From IMG/VR virus record IMGVR_UViG_3300021963_009993, positions 1 through 64,000 of that record: 64,000 nucleotides of DNA. One strand, given 5' to 3'. The stretch is from a virus. How positions within the stretch are numbered: position 1 is the first letter of the stretch; every line of letters begins with the position of its first letter. Positions 16,900-24,929 of this stretch are shown here, in pieces. The notes under the pieces were generated by a model. It made no database searches. It had not been told where the DNA came from and saw only the letters and a list, made by a program, of their open reading frames with translations. The translations under genes were made by a program, and so were the position numbers.

Positions 16900-17292
16900 A
16901 TGTGCAAGAAGTCATTGGCTGAATCCCATCCAGAACTTGCCAAACAAGCCTATGGATGGGATGCCTCAAAAATAAGTCGTGGTAGTGCCAAAAAACTACC
17001 TTGGATATGTGAAAAAGGACATATCTGGGAATCCGTAGTTGGAAACAGAACAGTTAAAAACTATGGTTGCCCAGTTTGTTCTAACAAAAAAGTTCTCGTA
17101 GGATTCAACGATCTAAAAACCACTCATCCAGAAATATCAGCACAAGCACATGGTTGGAATCCAGAAGAAGTCACAGCTGGATCAAGCAACAATAAACTAC
17201 CTTGGATATGTGATAAAGGACATATCTGGCACTCAACACCTAATAACAGACTCCAAGGAAGAGGATGCCCCTACTGTGCAGGTAGGAAATAA
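16900..17292 (+). CDS. zinc-ribbon repeat protein (DUF4379-like)
   Basis: Two copies of LPWICEKGHIWES..NR, followed by C-P-V/Y-C: W-x-C-x3-GH-x-W and CPVCSNKK or CPYCAGRK. This is the pattern of the DUF4379-type probable zinc-ribbon. The ATG at 16900 is taken; a TTG at 16879 would add a CLMC pair but overlaps the preceding gene. Such proteins occur with phage or HNH-type nucleases. Function unknown. Confidence 0.65.
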   Translation: MCKKSLAESHPELAKQAYGWDASKISRGSAKKLPWICEKGHIWESVVGNRTVKNYGCPVCSNKKVLVGFNDLKTTHPEISAQAHGWNPEEVTAGSSNNKLPWICDKGHIWHSTPNNRLQGRGCPYCAGRK

Positions 17293-17334
17293 TTGATGTG
17301 ATATCAGTAAATAATCAACAACAAGGGGATTTAC

Positions 17335-17853
17335 ATGAAGACATTCAGAGAGTTTGTTGAAATGATGCAAGAAAACAACGGTGTTGATATAAACACATTA
17401 GCTCTATCCATGAAGTTCTTACCCACATCAAAAAAGAAAATTGTTTATAACTTTGTTGATTCTGTTGAAAATATGCCACCAATGACTTACGCAGTAGCAA
17501 CCCAACCAAAAGAAGTTGTAACTGTAACCGCCGATGGAAAAGAAACAAAAAATGTAGCACAACCAAACGATATCATAATGAGTGGGCCAAGTCGTGAAAA
17601 CTATGTAATAAAAGCTGCTAAATTCCCCAAACTTTATAACGGTAATATTGGTGGAGAAGTTTTCCCAGATCAAAGCCCAAGAAATGTAGCTCGTTATACT
17701 GGTCAAGAAACTGTCATGTTCAAAGCACCTTGGGGCGAAGATATGGTACTCAAACCCGGAGACTATCTCGTAAAGGAAGATGAAGGCAAATACTATCGCA
17801 TAGCCAAATCAGAATACGAACAAACCTACAATACCCCCGGCAAGATTGGCTAA
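17335..17853 (+). CDS. capsid-leader protein with C-terminal PGDYLV segment
   Basis: 172 residues. Leader MKTFREFVEMMQEN. The C-terminus has KPGDYLVKEDEGKYYRIAKS, a pattern found at the ends of other phage proteins. The middle is unknown. AGGGGAT precedes the ATG. Likely packaged in the virion. Confidence 0.6.
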   Translation: MKTFREFVEMMQENNGVDINTLALSMKFLPTSKKKIVYNFVDSVENMPPMTYAVATQPKEVVTVTADGKETKNVAQPNDIIMSGPSRENYVIKAAKFPKLYNGNIGGEVFPDQSPRNVARYTGQETVMFKAPWGEDMVLKPGDYLVKEDEGKYYRIAKSEYEQTYNTPGKIG

Positions 17854-17871
17854 AATTCCATACAGTTAATC

Positions 17872-17879
17872 CATAAATA
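17872..17879 (+). promoter_or_regulatory. T4-like late promoter box (CATAAATA)
   Basis: CATAAATA lies 5 bases before ATG 17885 with no ribosome-binding site between, as for the gene at 2161. Confidence 0.6.
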
Positions 17880-17884
17880 ACAGT

Positions 17885-18700
17885 ATGGAATTCTCAAATT
17901 GGTTAATTAAAGAAGAACTATCACTAAAAGGTTCATTCAAAGGAAGCTGGTTTCAAAGACTCGTGGCAGCTATGTATGTGCTGGCACCAGAAGCCGAACC
18001 AGAAGCACTCAAACTCTACCACCAAAAAGATGGATTAACTGACAAAATAGCCAAACAATTCAAACAACTTCAATCAAGATTCACACACCAACTAAGCAAA
18101 GATGATCCTTTTCAATCAAGCAAAGAACTCATCAAACATATTGACACACAAAAAGAACAAGGAAAAAGAAAACCATCTGTACCAGCATACGACGCAGAAC
18201 TAGGCCCAAACGAAACACCCGGAAAAAAAGGACACCCTGCATGGACTAAGGAAGAAGATTCCAAATTCGGTTGGGTACACGATCTCCTAACACACTACCA
18301 AAAGAAATTAGCTTTCGATGCCAGAGGCGAGGCAAGAGCATACCTGACCCATATCAAAACCCTGCCACCAAAATTAGCCCCAATCATGTTCACAGAAGTT
18401 ATCGCACAAACCTCTTACTACTACATCTATGGCGATTTCCCAAAACAAAAAGCCACAATCCTAAACGATTTCGACTTCTTCAATGTCGGCAAACTAAACC
18501 CATCTTCAAAATTAAACAAATTCTTTGAATACAAAAACAAAGAACTAAAACCAAAATATAAATTCAATATCAATGAACTCTCAATAGTTCATCCAAACCT
18601 TCCAACAGTACTCAAAGAACAAGAAAAAAGATGGAACCAAGAAACAAAACCCAAACACAAACTAGACACAATAACTCAGGATAATTATGAAAAATTATAA
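17885..18700 (+). CDS. capsid-leader protein of unknown function (271 aa)
   Basis: Leader MEFSNWLIKEE, with I-K-E as the probable cleavage pattern. The body has helical and Lys/Gln-rich segments (KEQGKRKPSVPAYDAELGPN). No family recognised. Its 3' end overlaps the ATG of the next leader protein by 14 bases, so the pair forms a late operon. Confidence 0.6.
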   Translation: MEFSNWLIKEELSLKGSFKGSWFQRLVAAMYVLAPEAEPEALKLYHQKDGLTDKIAKQFKQLQSRFTHQLSKDDPFQSSKELIKHIDTQKEQGKRKPSVPAYDAELGPNETPGKKGHPAWTKEEDSKFGWVHDLLTHYQKKLAFDARGEARAYLTHIKTLPPKLAPIMFTEVIAQTSYYYIYGDFPKQKATILNDFDFFNVGKLNPSSKLNKFFEYKNKELKPKYKFNINELSIVHPNLPTVLKEQEKRWNQETKPKHKLDTITQDNYEKL

Positions 18701-19277
18701 CTTTAAAACATGGATCAATCTAAAAGAAGCATTCCTACCACCAGACGCTCCCCCACCAGCTATGGTTCAAAAAGCACCAGAAAATGATACTTTAAGAGTA
18801 TTAAAAGGTTTACAACCACTCAAGAAAATAGATTCCATGCAAAATTACTTGGACAAAATCCAATCAGTAAACCAAAATCTAAATAAACTCGCTCAACAAA
18901 CACACGATAATCCAATATTGTGGACAAAACTACACTCAGAACAACCAAATATAAACGGTCTAACACACCAAGAAGCTCTGGAATCCTTCATCAATGAATT
19001 CCAAAGCATAACAAATAACATTCTCAGCAATCCAGAAAAACATATTGAGGAATACAGAAAACTCGCAAGCAAACCAAAATCATTGGATGAAGATGAATTC
19101 GATAAACTACTTGCCTACACCGTATTGTTCAGATTAACCTCGCAAATCAATATGGAACTGAGAGATTTGTCAAAAGACAACTTGGTCAACACACTCAATC
19201 AATTAGATTATTATTTGTTCAAATCGCCAACAGGTTACCAAAAATCAATTAAATATGTTAACCCTATCCTAAAATAA
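18687..19277 (+). CDS. capsid-leader protein of unknown function (196 aa)
   Basis: Leader MKNYNFKTWINLKEA with L-K-E. Body is mainly helical with several Gln-rich and Asn-rich helices. It shares the operon with the preceding gene. Terminated at 19280. Confidence 0.6.
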   Translation: MKNYNFKTWINLKEAFLPPDAPPPAMVQKAPENDTLRVLKGLQPLKKIDSMQNYLDKIQSVNQNLNKLAQQTHDNPILWTKLHSEQPNINGLTHQEALESFINEFQSITNNILSNPEKHIEEYRKLASKPKSLDEDEFDKLLAYTVLFRLTSQINMELRDLSKDNLVNTLNQLDYYLFKSPTGYQKSIKYVNPILK

Positions 19278-19279
19278 AA

Positions 19280-19307
19280 AAAGCCCCCTGTATCAGAGGG
19301 CTTTTTC
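19280..19307. terminator. bidirectional intrinsic terminator
   Basis: A 5-6 bp GC stem (AGCCCCCT to AGAGGGCT) with A tract before and T tract after. It lies between the convergent genes ending at 19277 and 19317. Confidence 0.8.
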
Positions 19308-19316
19308 TTATCCACA

Positions 19317-19664
19317 TCAATCCTTTTTCTTTTCTTCCCTGCCCTTGCCACCTTTGAAACGATCCATTAATTTCTTTTGATAATCATTAAATTCCTTCTC
19401 ACTCAATTTTCCATCCATATCAACATCTGCCTTGCTCCAACGACTCCACATATCCCTTCCACCAGATAACTCTTCCTTGCTCAACAAACCATCCTTATCC
19501 TTGTCACTAGTCTCCAATAACTTCTTCCAACTAATCGGGCCAAACCTCTCACCACCCCTTTTTTCTCCCTTGGGAGGAAACTTATCCTTTTTGTCCTGAA
19601 CAGGTTCCTGTGCCAACAAAACTCCCATACCCACAAATAATCCCAATAACGCTAATGCTCTCAT
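19317..19664 (-). CDS. secreted EF-hand protein
   Basis: 115 residues from ATG 19664 after GAGAGTGAG. The N-terminus MRALALLGLFVGMGVLLAQ is a signal peptide. Two calcium-binding EF-hand loops follow: DKDKDGLLSKEE and DVDMDGKLSEKE. The C-terminus is Lys/Gly-rich. Would act outside the cytoplasm or in the periplasm. EF-hand proteins of this kind are common in Planctomycetes; whether acquired from a host is unknown. A second EF-hand protein lies at 22962. Confidence 0.7.
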   Translation of the reverse strand: MRALALLGLFVGMGVLLAQEPVQDKKDKFPPKGEKRGGERFGPISWKKLLETSDKDKDGLLSKEELSGGRDMWSRWSKADVDMDGKLSEKEFNDYQKKLMDRFKGGKGREEKKKD

Positions 19665-19774
19665 GTTTCTCACTCTCTTTCTTTTTTAAAAAATTGTTAA
19701 ACCCCCATACTAAGAGGTTAACTTCTTAGATGCCCTAATTCAAATTATGACTCAAAAATTAAAAAAATAAATAA

Positions 19775-19842
19775 TTGATATAACTTGATATCATTTGATA
19801 TATTCATAAAAGTTGTTGACTTTCAATAACCCCTTTACACTA
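19775..19842 (+). promoter_or_regulatory. phased-decamer promoter 3
   Basis: Three decamers with TTGATAT starting every 10 bases from 19775, an A tract, GTTGT at 19812 and TACACTA at 19836 (offset 24). Nearly identical to promoter 4. Confidence 0.85.
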
Positions 19843-19877
19843 ATAAAAGAAAGAACACCACAAAAGGAGAAACAAAC

Positions 19878-20201
19878 ATGTGTTTTTTAAATGAAAAAAG
19901 CAAAGATGCTTTTGTTGATTTCCCCAAACCAAAACAAAGAAAAAAAGTTTGTCAAAAATGCAAGGGACATGGAGGATGGAACCTAAAACTCAATGCTTAT
20001 CCACTCCATGACAAAAAGAATACTAAGAAAAACCGCCATCTCTTTTCACACTTTCGAGCATCTTGCTCTGCCTGTTGGGGTTACGGGTTCTTGCAAAACT
20101 CTACAATCTGCCCCAAATCCAAAAACCAAGGTCACGATTTTGATCATAATTTCAAATGCAAAAAATGCAAAAAACAACTCCATGTCGATTCCTCTGATTG
20201 A
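19878..20201 (+). CDS. zinc-finger protein with DnaJ-like C-x2-C-x-G-x-G motifs
   Basis: 107 residues, ATG after AAGGAG. Cys pairs CQKCKGHGGW, CSACWGYG and a final CKKCKKQ. The first two resemble the DnaJ central cysteine repeats and may bind zinc. Function unknown. Its 3' end overlaps the first decamer of promoter 4. Confidence 0.6.
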   Translation: MCFLNEKSKDAFVDFPKPKQRKKVCQKCKGHGGWNLKLNAYPLHDKKNTKKNRHLFSHFRASCSACWGYGFLQNSTICPKSKNQGHDFDHNFKCKKCKKQLHVDSSD

Positions 20202-20255
20202 TATCATTTGATATATTCATAAAAGTTGTTGACTTTCAATAACCCCTTTACACTA
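20198..20255 (+). promoter_or_regulatory. phased-decamer promoter 4
   Basis: Two decamers, A tract, GTTGT at 20225 and TACACTA at 20249 (offset 24). The sequence from the decamers to the -10 box is almost identical to promoter 3. Drives 20275. Confidence 0.85.
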
Positions 20256-20274
20256 GGTAGAGGAGGACAAACTT

Positions 20275-20589
20275 ATGGCAACACCAGCTGAAGTCAGAAA
20301 ACTCCTCAAACAACACCGACTTCCTTTCGATGTCAAAAAGGAAGAAAAGTGCTGGTTTGTCACAGGGGCAGAACCCAAACTTTGGCGGGAAACTAGCCTC
20401 AATGTCTACAACTTCAGAGATTTCTCCACCCAAGAAGTTGTTGACGAAATCATAGATCTCGCCCAAGAAAACCGAAAATTAGTCCTACAAGCCTTGGAGG
20501 CATTAGAACAAGATTGGAAAAAAGATGTTCTTGATTCCATTAACCAAGTAGACCTCTACATCAATTGGAGGGATAAAAATGTCGGATGA
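20275..20589 (+). CDS. hypothetical protein (104 aa)
   Basis: ATG after GAGGAGG, just 20 bases from the promoter 4 -10 box. An N-terminal KLLKQHRLPFDVKKEEKCWF resembles a small DNA- or RNA-binding fold but no family is recognised. Start overlaps with a 29-residue ORF at 20579. Confidence 0.55.
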   Translation: MATPAEVRKLLKQHRLPFDVKKEEKCWFVTGAEPKLWRETSLNVYNFRDFSTQEVVDEIIDLAQENRKLVLQALEALEQDWKKDVLDSINQVDLYINWRDKNVG

Positions 20590-20668
20590 AGTCTACGACG
20601 ATTACAAATACAACCAGTTCATCGTCAATGGCATTGTTGTCATCAAGAAGGAGCATAACAATGGATAA
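20579..20668 (+). CDS. small hypothetical protein (29 aa)
   Basis: ATG 20579 after TTGGAGGG, stop TAA 20666-20668. Product MSDEVYDDYKYNQFIVNGIV.... It overlaps the previous stop and the next ATG (20661), and carries a good ribosome-binding site, so translation is likely. Confidence 0.5.
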   Translation: MSDEVYDDYKYNQFIVNGIVVIKKEHNNG

Positions 20669-20969
20669 GCTCAAAGAGTCAATCAGCAAATTCAACAATC
20701 TGTGGAAACAATACACCAAGTACGGAACAAACGATTCCGAACCCAGATGGGTCAAGAACAAAGTATTCCAGCAAGCCTTTGATTTAAAGTACCCAAAATT
20801 CCCCGAAACGGCGAACGATTGGGAAATCTACTCTTCGGTCAAAGGAGCAGAAGAAGCTGCCAAAAACCTCACAAAAGCCCTTAAAGAAGTGGTAAACAAC
20901 TTGCTTGCTCTGCCAGTTCGTGATTTCATCCATGTCAAGCAAAATACTTACAAGTTTTTGGGAGAATGA
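20661..20969 (+). CDS. hypothetical protein (102 aa)
   Basis: ATG 20661 after AAGAAGGAG. Helical and basic protein (KESISKFNNLWKQYTKYG, KNLTKALKEVVNNLLALP). No family recognised. Part of the promoter 4 operon. Confidence 0.55.
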   Translation: MDKLKESISKFNNLWKQYTKYGTNDSEPRWVKNKVFQQAFDLKYPKFPETANDWEIYSSVKGAEEAAKNLTKALKEVVNNLLALPVRDFIHVKQNTYKFLGE

Positions 20970-21006
20970 TTCCTCAATCTGCAAACCCATAACTAGGAGA
21001 ATACAC

Positions 21007-21546
21007 ATGGCTACCCGTGCCACCTACCATTTTGTTGATGATGATAATCTCAAAACAACTGTCTATATCCATTGGGATGGATACCAAGAAGGTGCTGCAA
21101 ATTACTTCTACCAAATGCTCACAAACCCCTCAAAAGGCAATCTAGCCACACAATTCATTCGTGCGAACCCAAACGCCGAAATTACCAGTTCACACAACGC
21201 TCACGCAGATACCGAATACCAGTACAACATCATCGGAAATGATGGTGGTGCCACTCTCGTCGTCAAACAAAAAAGGAAAAAAAAGTTTGTCTACAATGGA
21301 AAACTCTTTGAATTCATCAACCAAAACCCATTTATCATCGAGAATTTCAAACCTATCAAAATGTTGTTGAACGAATGGTTCTACGCCACCTACCTCAATA
21401 GCGACATGGCCCAAAAACTTATCAACGAAAAACAAAAATACATCGAAAATTGGAAGGATAAACTACACCAAGGAGTCAGAAGTGCCAATGAACAAATCGA
21501 ACAACTAAAGAAACTGTTCCCAGAACTAGAAACTCAATCCATTTGA
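21007..21546 (+). CDS. conserved phage-type hypothetical protein (179 aa)
   Basis: ATG 21007 after TAGGAGAA. Begins MATRATYHFVDDDNLKTTVY, followed by IHWDGYQEGAANYFYQML, a segment common in phage hypothetical proteins that look like a small beta-sandwich or effector domain. The C-terminal half is basic and coiled-coil-like (KLHQGVRSANEQIEQLKKLF). Function unknown. Confidence 0.6.
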   Translation: MATRATYHFVDDDNLKTTVYIHWDGYQEGAANYFYQMLTNPSKGNLATQFIRANPNAEITSSHNAHADTEYQYNIIGNDGGATLVVKQKRKKKFVYNGKLFEFINQNPFIIENFKPIKMLLNEWFYATYLNSDMAQKLINEKQKYIENWKDKLHQGVRSANEQIEQLKKLFPELETQSI

Positions 21547-21601
21547 TTTTTTTTAAATCATAAATTATGATGCGCTTCCCACCACAAAGGATCGCATCAT
21601 C

Positions 21602-22075
21602 ATGCCACTACACAAAAGAGGATACCAAAGAGAAGATGGTCTGGTTCTAATCAGAAGAAAACACGGTCAGGAAATCTATGGCACCATTCAAGAACTAGAA
21701 GATATGCGACAAAAACACAGAGAATACATGGCAAAATTAAGAATCATAAACAAAGACCAAAAGAAATGGAAAATAGGCGAATTTAACCCCGAAAACAATC
21801 TCTACTTCATCAGAAAGTCTGGAAACCTTAAACCCATGTGGGGAACCATTGAACAACTCCAAATCCATATCAAAAAAAGAAAACAAATCAAAATCAATTA
21901 CATCCAAAAGATGAAAGCAATCAAATCAATCCCAGAACAAAAAAGAAAAAGAGGTGATGTCGATCCAATACTCAACCTCTACTTCTGGAAATACAACTAC
22001 ATAAGCGGAAAAGAAATCTGGCTCACCAAGGAAAAATTCATCATCCAACGAATCAAAGAATCAAAAAACAAATAA
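21602..22075 (+). CDS. Lys-rich protein with three repeats, relative of 15137
   Basis: 157 residues. Three modules of the same kind as in the protein at 15137: KRGYQREDGLVLIRRK, FNPENNLYFIRKSGNLKPMW and KRGDVDPILNLYFWKYN. Very basic and probably nucleic-acid binding, which is inference. It precedes the DNA methyltransferase by 12 bases. No known family. Confidence 0.6.
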   Translation: MPLHKRGYQREDGLVLIRRKHGQEIYGTIQELEDMRQKHREYMAKLRIINKDQKKWKIGEFNPENNLYFIRKSGNLKPMWGTIEQLQIHIKKRKQIKINYIQKMKAIKSIPEQKRKRGDVDPILNLYFWKYNYISGKEIWLTKEKFIIQRIKESKNK

Positions 22076-22087
22076 AGGAGTCTGGCT

Positions 22088-22936
22088 ATGGAAAGGGAAT
22101 TCCACTTCAATGACAATTGTAAAAGCACTATCTACAACGAAGATTGTCTCAATGGTCTTAAAAAATTGACCAACGATTCAGTTGATCTAGTCATAACATC
22201 ACCACCTTACGCTGACCAAAGGTCTGATACATACGCTTCAATAAACCCAAATGATTATGTTCAATGGTTTTTAAACATATCCAATGAATTATTAAGAGTC
22301 TTGAAACCAAGCGGAACATTCATCCTAAATATAAAAGAGAAAGTCTGTGGTGGAGAAAGACACACTTATGTTATTGAACTTATCCTCGCCATGAGACAAC
22401 AAGGATGGTTGTGGACGGAAGAATTCATTTGGCATAAAAAAAATTCCTACCCCGGCAAATGGCCAAATAGATTCAGAGATTCATGGGAAAGAATTCTGCA
22501 ATTCAACAAAAACAAAAAGTTTAATATGTACCAAGATGAAGTCATGGTTCCAGTAGGAGACTGGGCAGGTACAAGATTAAAAAACTTAAGCGAAATTGAT
22601 AACACCAGAGATGCATCCAAAGTCGGTAGCGGTTTCGGAAAAAAAATATCAAACTGGATCGGTAGAGATAAAGCATATCCATCAAATGTCTTACATCTCG
22701 CTACAGAATGCGGAAACAAAGGTCATAGCGCAGCTTTCCCCAAATCAATACCAGAATGGTTCATTAAACTGTTTACCATCGAAGGGGATACTGTCCTAGA
22801 CCCATTCTTGGGGTCTGGAACAACCTGCCATGTCGCATCCACACTCAATAGAAACTCAATCGGCTACGAAATAGAAAACAAATATTACAATGTTTCTGTT
22901 GATTCCTTGGAAAAATTAAAACAAACACATACATAA
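22088..22936 (+). CDS. DNA N4-cytosine/N6-adenine methyltransferase
   Basis: 282 residues. The catalytic motif TSPPY (about 37-41) comes first and the AdoMet-binding motif DPFLGSGTT (about 237-246) comes last, the order of beta-class enzymes. A D-R-W-type region lies in the middle (RFRDSWERILQFNK). AAAGGAG precedes the ATG. It would methylate a short DNA sequence, probably protecting phage DNA. No restriction enzyme is next to it, so it is an orphan. Confidence 0.85.
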   Translation: MEREFHFNDNCKSTIYNEDCLNGLKKLTNDSVDLVITSPPYADQRSDTYASINPNDYVQWFLNISNELLRVLKPSGTFILNIKEKVCGGERHTYVIELILAMRQQGWLWTEEFIWHKKNSYPGKWPNRFRDSWERILQFNKNKKFNMYQDEVMVPVGDWAGTRLKNLSEIDNTRDASKVGSGFGKKISNWIGRDKAYPSNVLHLATECGNKGHSAAFPKSIPEWFIKLFTIEGDTVLDPFLGSGTTCHVASTLNRNSIGYEIENKYYNVSVDSLEKLKQTHT

Positions 22937-22961
22937 AGGAACTAAATGTTGAGGAATTCAT

Positions 22962-23210
22962 ATTAAAAAAATAACTCTATTGCTCATCCTTTTTGTAGCT
23001 ATTGTCCTATCCACCCACGCTAATCCACCAACAGATGTCCAATGGATTAGATTGTTGAGCATCTTCGACTCAAATAGAGATCAACAACTATCCAATATCG
23101 AACTTAAAACACTCTGGAATACCTACGGCAAATTTGACTTCAATAGAAATAACCAATTAACAAAAACAGAATTCCAAGAAAAACGAATACCACCCGGTAT
23201 CAAGAAATAA
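22962..23210 (+). CDS. secreted EF-hand protein with non-ATG start
   Basis: The frame has no ATG before it opens after TGA 22950-22952. The only start that gives a complete signal peptide (IKKITLLLILFVAIVLSTHA) is ATT 22962, with GAGG seven bases ahead. TTG 22980 would remove the basic N-terminus. Two EF-hand loops follow: DSNRDQQLSNIE and DFNRNNQLTKTE. A relative of the gene at 19317 on the other strand, but shorter. Secreted calcium-binding protein of unknown role. The rare start should be treated with caution. Confidence 0.55.
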   Translation: MKKITLLLILFVAIVLSTHANPPTDVQWIRLLSIFDSNRDQQLSNIELKTLWNTYGKFDFNRNNQLTKTEFQEKRIPPGIKK

Positions 23211-23269
23211 AAATATATCAAAGTATATCAACATAAAAGTTGTTGACTTCCAACCACCCGCTTACACTA
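23211..23269 (+). promoter_or_regulatory. phased-decamer promoter 5
   Basis: Two TATATCA decamers, an A tract, GTTGT at 23239 and TACACTA at 23263 (offset 24). Drives 23305. Confidence 0.8.
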
Positions 23270-23304
23270 GTTATGTGAATGAATTTACAAACTAGGAGAA
23301 TGAG

Positions 23305-23586
23305 ATGGAAACCCCAATCCTTTCCCACCTGCTCACTCCCAACAGCCTTTCCCTAACCGCCCAATTGGCCATGAGAAAGCTTGCAAAATGGGACAACAAG
23401 AAGGAAAGGTGGGAAACATTGCCACTCCCGCAAAGCATCACCGTCGAATTCCAAGAGGATGATCAGTTTCACCCAGTCTGCACCGAAATGGAAGAAGTAA
23501 TGAAACAAAACGGATTCGGTGCAGTTATCTTCAAGAAGGATCGGAACAGATTCATCATCTCCACCTTCTACAAACTGCAAAAATAA
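23305..23586 (+). CDS. hypothetical protein (93 aa)
   Basis: ATG after TAGGAGAATG. Contains SITVEFQEDDQFHPVCTEME and a C-terminal KKDRNRFIISTFYKL. Alpha/beta in appearance, no family recognised. First gene after promoter 5. Confidence 0.55.
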   Translation: METPILSHLLTPNSLSLTAQLAMRKLAKWDNKKERWETLPLPQSITVEFQEDDQFHPVCTEMEEVMKQNGFGAVIFKKDRNRFIISTFYKLQK

Positions 23587-23611
23587 ACCATTAAATCGTA
23601 AGGAGGCGACC

Positions 23612-24079
23612 ATGAAAGTATACATTTCAAATTGCGACGAACACAGCCAAGAATTCTACTACGATATTCTAAAAAACCAAAAGGAGGTGGAAAATGCTTT
23701 CATATTCTGCCTCGGCACAAACCTCGTCAACAGATACTACAACTTGACTGATAAGTTAAACAAGAATGATTCCTACATATCAAATCCACATAGAATTGTT
23801 GAACTCAATGACAAGGTAGCTAATTACCTGTTGGCATACGATAATTGGACAAAACTTGAGAAAAACAAGAATATTCAAGGATGGGAATACCTCTTCCCAT
23901 ACAAACTACAAGCCATGATCTGCCAGTCCAAAGATGCGGGAATTGATTCTATATCCAATCCCAATTCCTTCAGCAGAAAGTTGTTGACCCAAGTTAGACT
24001 GTCCAACAAAATCAAAATCAAAAACAGAAAGATGATTGAAGAAATAATGAAACAAGTTGAGGAGAAATTAATAAAATGA
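23612..24079 (+). CDS. hypothetical protein (155 aa)
   Basis: ATG 23612 after AAGGAGGCG, a near-perfect ribosome-binding site. MKVYISNCDEHSQEFYYDIL at the start. No family recognised. Overlaps the next gene by ATGA. Confidence 0.55.
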   Translation: MKVYISNCDEHSQEFYYDILKNQKEVENAFIFCLGTNLVNRYYNLTDKLNKNDSYISNPHRIVELNDKVANYLLAYDNWTKLEKNKNIQGWEYLFPYKLQAMICQSKDAGIDSISNPNSFSRKLLTQVRLSNKIKIKNRKMIEEIMKQVEEKLIK

Positions 24080-24276
24080 CACTCATTTGCGAACGATGTA
24101 AAAACAAGGCTAATCCACACATAATGTCAATGTTCAACGAAGATATCATTTGCCTCAAGTGCAAAGACAAGGAAATCAAACACCCACTCTACAAACTTGC
24201 CTTGGAAGCAGAAAACAAAAGCCTAAAAAGAGGCGAAACAAACTTCAAAGGCATAGGAAAACCAAGCGACCTGTAA
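24076..24276 (+). CDS. small zinc-finger protein
   Basis: 66 residues with CERCKNKA and CLKCKDKE, a probable four-Cys zinc site. Starts in ATGA overlap. The C-terminus is basic. Function unknown. Confidence 0.6.
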   Translation: MTLICERCKNKANPHIMSMFNEDIICLKCKDKEIKHPLYKLALEAENKSLKRGETNFKGIGKPSDL

Positions 24277-24331
24277 TTTCAATACACCCGTTATGGGAAA
24301 TACTCAGGTTCCTTACAGAGGAGGATTTAAC

Positions 24332-24568
24332 ATGGATGAATGCAAGGGCACTTATCTTGAAATCCCAACTGCATTGGTTGCTGCATATGATAGGTTGGGT
24401 ATTATCAAAGACTATTTGAGTGAACAAGGATTTGTAAAAGATTCTCAAAATGATCTTAAAGCCACAACTGTACTTAAAACCCCAAAGAATTTGAGCATGA
24501 AGAAAATCAAGGAAATTATGTCAAATGTGGCAAAATATAGTTGCGTTTTTTGGCATGATGAAAAATAA
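24332..24568 (+). CDS. hypothetical protein (78 aa)
   Basis: ATG 24332 after GAGGAGG. Short alpha/beta protein (MDECKGTYLEIPTALVAAYD...). No family recognised. The upstream leader includes CCCGTTATGGG, similar to leaders in front of the next genes. Confidence 0.5.
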   Translation: MDECKGTYLEIPTALVAAYDRLGIIKDYLSEQGFVKDSQNDLKATTVLKTPKNLSMKKIKEIMSNVAKYSCVFWHDEK

Positions 24569-24580
24569 ATTGAATCAAAC

Positions 24581-24608
24581 CCCGGTGTGCTTATCATCAA
24601 CAACCTAG
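24581..24608 (+). promoter_or_regulatory. partial copy of the repeated leader element
   Basis: CCCGGTGTG followed by ATCAACAACCTAG, the left half of the element at 24867 and 25281. Lacks the 3' CACACC/CCTAGG half and runs directly into AAGGAGG. Confidence 0.5.
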
Positions 24609-24626
24609 CATTAAGGAGGATTCAAA

Positions 24627-24857
24627 ATGCCAAAAACACAAAATACCGTTCATCTTGTTGTGCCAGTAAAAGTCCCCGAAGGATTTCATATGGCAAATGA
24701 ACTACCAGACTACCTAAGAAAATTTATCGAAATCGGTTTGGCTAAACTCCAAAAAGATGTCAAAGAAGATGAAGGAGCATTCTGCACTATTGGTATCGAT
24801 GAAGATGATATATTAGTCGCCACAAAAACCGAATGGGGACAACCTTCCATCAAGTAA
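24627..24857 (+). CDS. hypothetical protein (76 aa)
   Basis: ATG after AAGGAGGAT. Begins MPKTQNTVHLVVPVKVPEGF and has an acidic C-terminal half (DVKEDEGAFCTIGIDEDD). Function unknown. Followed by the leader element at 24867. Confidence 0.5.
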   Translation: MPKTQNTVHLVVPVKVPEGFHMANELPDYLRKFIEIGLAKLQKDVKEDEGAFCTIGIDEDDILVATKTEWGQPSIK

Positions 24858-24866
24858 ATCTCTACT

Positions 24867-24915
24867 CCCGGTGTGGGAATAATCAACAACCTAGGGCACA
24901 CCACCTAGGTTTTTT
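24867..24915 (+). promoter_or_regulatory. pseudoknot-capable leader element
   Basis: Order on the strand: GGTGTG (24870), CCTAGG (24890), CACACC (24897), CCTAGG (24904), then T6. The first and third pair, and the second and fourth pair, so the helices interlock as an H-type pseudoknot. The CCTAGG pair plus T6 could also be a terminator or attenuator. Same arrangement at 25281. Lies just before the gene at 24930. Confidence 0.55.
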
Positions 24916-24929
24916 ATGGAGGATTTGAG

